A DNA stretch of 6,747 bases from Syntrophobacterales bacterium (GTDB lineage Bacteria > Desulfobacterota > Syntrophorhabdia > Syntrophorhabdales > WCHB1-27). The DNA is taken from the NCBI GenBank assembly GCA_017881765.1, contig JADGQN010000262.1:1-6747 (forward strand). Direction: 5' to 3'. The position numbers and the translations under genes are program-made. The notes below the pieces were generated by a model. That model ran no database searches. It saw only the letters and a program-made list of their open reading frames with translations, and was not told the origin of the DNA. Shown here piece by piece: positions 5,532 to 6,747 of this stretch. Numbering within the stretch: position 1 is the stretch's first letter; each line of letters begins with the position of its first letter.

Positions 5532-6747
5532 ATGCGTAGCAAACTTAAGTTTTCACTTGTAGCACTCTTAGTTGGCATATTCTTTTTGGGGTTTGTTGTC
5601 GGTGCTCAGGATAAGAAGCCGGCCAGGGGCGCTGAGAATAAAGAGATATACGAGTACTTGAAGACGTTCTCAGACGTCATTGACCTCGTCAAGAAGAACT
5701 ACGTTGACGTGACACAGGATAAGGAGCTGGTTTATGCTGCCATTAAGGGTGTGCTGGAGTCGCTTGACCCGCACTCTTCCTTCTTGACTCCGGATATGTA
5801 TAAAGAGATGCAGACCGAAACTAAAGGTGAGTTCGGCGGCATTGGCATCGAGATAACGATCAAGGACGGGTTTCCCACCGTTATCACGGCCATCGAGGAC
5901 ACTCCGGCTTTCAAGGCCGGCTTGAAGTCGAATGACCAGATTCTTCGAATTGACAGCAAACCCACCAAGGGCATGGGGCTCGTTGACGTGGTGAAGCTTA
6001 TCCGCGGCCAGAAGGGAAAGCCCGTGGCATTGACGATCATGAGGGAGGGCTTCACCGCACCCAAAGATTATCAGGTTGTGCGGGACGTTATTGTTGTGAA
6101 AAGTGTCAAATACAGGATGCTAGACGATGAAAACGGCTATGTCAGGATAACGCAGTTTCAAGAGAAGACAGGGAAAGATCTTGATCTTGCCGTCAAAGAA
6201 CTGCGGAAATCTGAAAAAGGAAAAACGCTCAAAGGGATCGTGCTTGACCTGAGAAATGATCCCGGCGGACTCCTCGATCAAGCCGTTGACGTGTCTGACA
6301 AATTCATGAGCGATGGTTTAATCACGTATATCGAGGGCAGAAAAGCGGATCAGAAGGTCAAGTTCTTCGCGAAGAAGAAGGATGATGATTTCATGGGCCC
6401 GCTCGTGGTCCTTGTGAACGAGGGCAGCGCAAGCGGATCGGAGATTGTAGCCGGTGCCCTTCAGGATTCTAAGAGGGCCGTCATCGTCGGCACAAAGACC
6501 TTTGGCAAGGGTTCGGTTCAGACCATAATTCCCCTTGGAGATGGTTCCGCGGTGCGTTTAACAACGGCTAGATATTATACGCCCAAGGGACGCTCGATAC
6601 AGGCAGAGGGCATAGCGCCGGATATCGTCATCGAGAACGACATGGCGAGGAAGCGTGACAGGGTCATAATGCCCATTAAGGAGAGGGACCTGGATAAGCA
6701 TCTTGAGGGCGATGGCCAGAAGAAGCCGAGCAACCAGACTGCCCCAA
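5532..6747 (+). CDS. ctpA: Carboxy-terminal processing protease, S41A family (CtpA/Prc type), partial
   Basis: A periplasmic serine protease that trims or degrades exported proteins from their C-termini; 405 residues are visible before the window ends. Residues 1-25 form a signal peptide (MRSKLKFSLVALLVG, hydrophobic to FVVGA) with a likely cut before QDKK. Then comes a helical region (EIYEYLKTFSDVIDLVKKNYVD) and the family block LDPHSSFLTPDMY. GEFGGIGIEI opens a PDZ domain (about 100-172), followed by the S41 peptidase domain. The catalytic Ser301 lies in EGSASGSEI, Lys326 in TFGKGSVQT, and Gln330 follows. The Ser-Lys-Gln spacing of 25 and 4 equals that of Bacillus CtpB. The motif reads SASGSE where SASAS is common. 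The end (KKPSNQTAP) looks like a low-complexity tail, so the stop is probably near. It is divergent from mnmA and has its own promoter. Confidence 0.95.
   Translation, partial: MRSKLKFSLVALLVGIFFLGFVVGAQDKKPARGAENKEIYEYLKTFSDVIDLVKKNYVDVTQDKELVYAAIKGVLESLDPHSSFLTPDMYKEMQTETKGEFGGIGIEITIKDGFPTVITAIEDTPAFKAGLKSNDQILRIDSKPTKGMGLVDVVKLIRGQKGKPVALTIMREGFTAPKDYQVVRDVIVVKSVKYRMLDDENGYVRITQFQEKTGKDLDLAVKELRKSEKGKTLKGIVLDLRNDPGGLLDQAVDVSDKFMSDGLITYIEGRKADQKVKFFAKKKDDDFMGPLVVLVNEGSASGSEIVAGALQDSKRAVIVGTKTFGKGSVQTIIPLGDGSAVRLTTARYYTPKGRSIQAEGIAPDIVIENDMARKRDRVIMPIKERDLDKHLEGDGQKKPSNQTAP

Overview
The window reads as ordinary chromosomal DNA of an anaerobic, GC-moderate Gram-negative bacterium, most likely of the former Deltaproteobacteria (Desulfobacterota). 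This is inferred from strong Shine-Dalgarno sites, an orphan receiver protein with a short tail, a stand-alone universal stress protein, a GYD protein and a molybdenum hydroxylase next to glyoxylate-pathway enzymes. No rRNA, tRNA, CRISPR array, transposase or att site was seen.

Left block (1-2284, + strand): a tight three-gene run. It starts with the C-terminal part of a xanthine-dehydrogenase-family molybdopterin subunit, whose reading frame appears broken near base 62. Then come hydroxypyruvate isomerase (hyi) and tartronate semialdehyde reductase (glxR/garR). The last two interconvert hydroxypyruvate and tartronate semialdehyde and reduce the latter to glycerate. Beside a purine-type hydroxylase they suggest salvage of purine-derived or other glyoxylate-level carbon, but no glyoxylate carboligase is visible. 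A hairpin about 100 bp after glxR probably ends the operon, and a sigma70-like promoter follows at once.

Middle block (2417-3768, + strand): an orphan response regulator with an unusually short phosphoacceptor loop, a hairpin terminator, then a universal stress protein with its own terminator. Together they look like a small signalling and stress pair in separate transcription units.

The stretch 3752-4040 has no convincing complete gene. A minus-strand open frame with coding-like base usage may be the decayed tail of a lost gene.

Right block: mnmA (tRNA 2-thiouridylase) followed by a GYD-domain protein, both on the minus strand. Divergently, on the + strand, lies a carboxy-terminal processing protease (ctpA/prc type) that runs off the right edge. 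The 85 bp between mnmA and ctpA holds a good promoter for ctpA, repeated TAGTAT elements, and a minus-strand -10 box placed so that mnmA might be transcribed without a leader.

I found no clear new multi-gene system. The points most worth checking are the frameshift at the left edge, the shortened receiver loop, the divergent mnmA/ctpA control region and the possible gene relic at 3857-4054.
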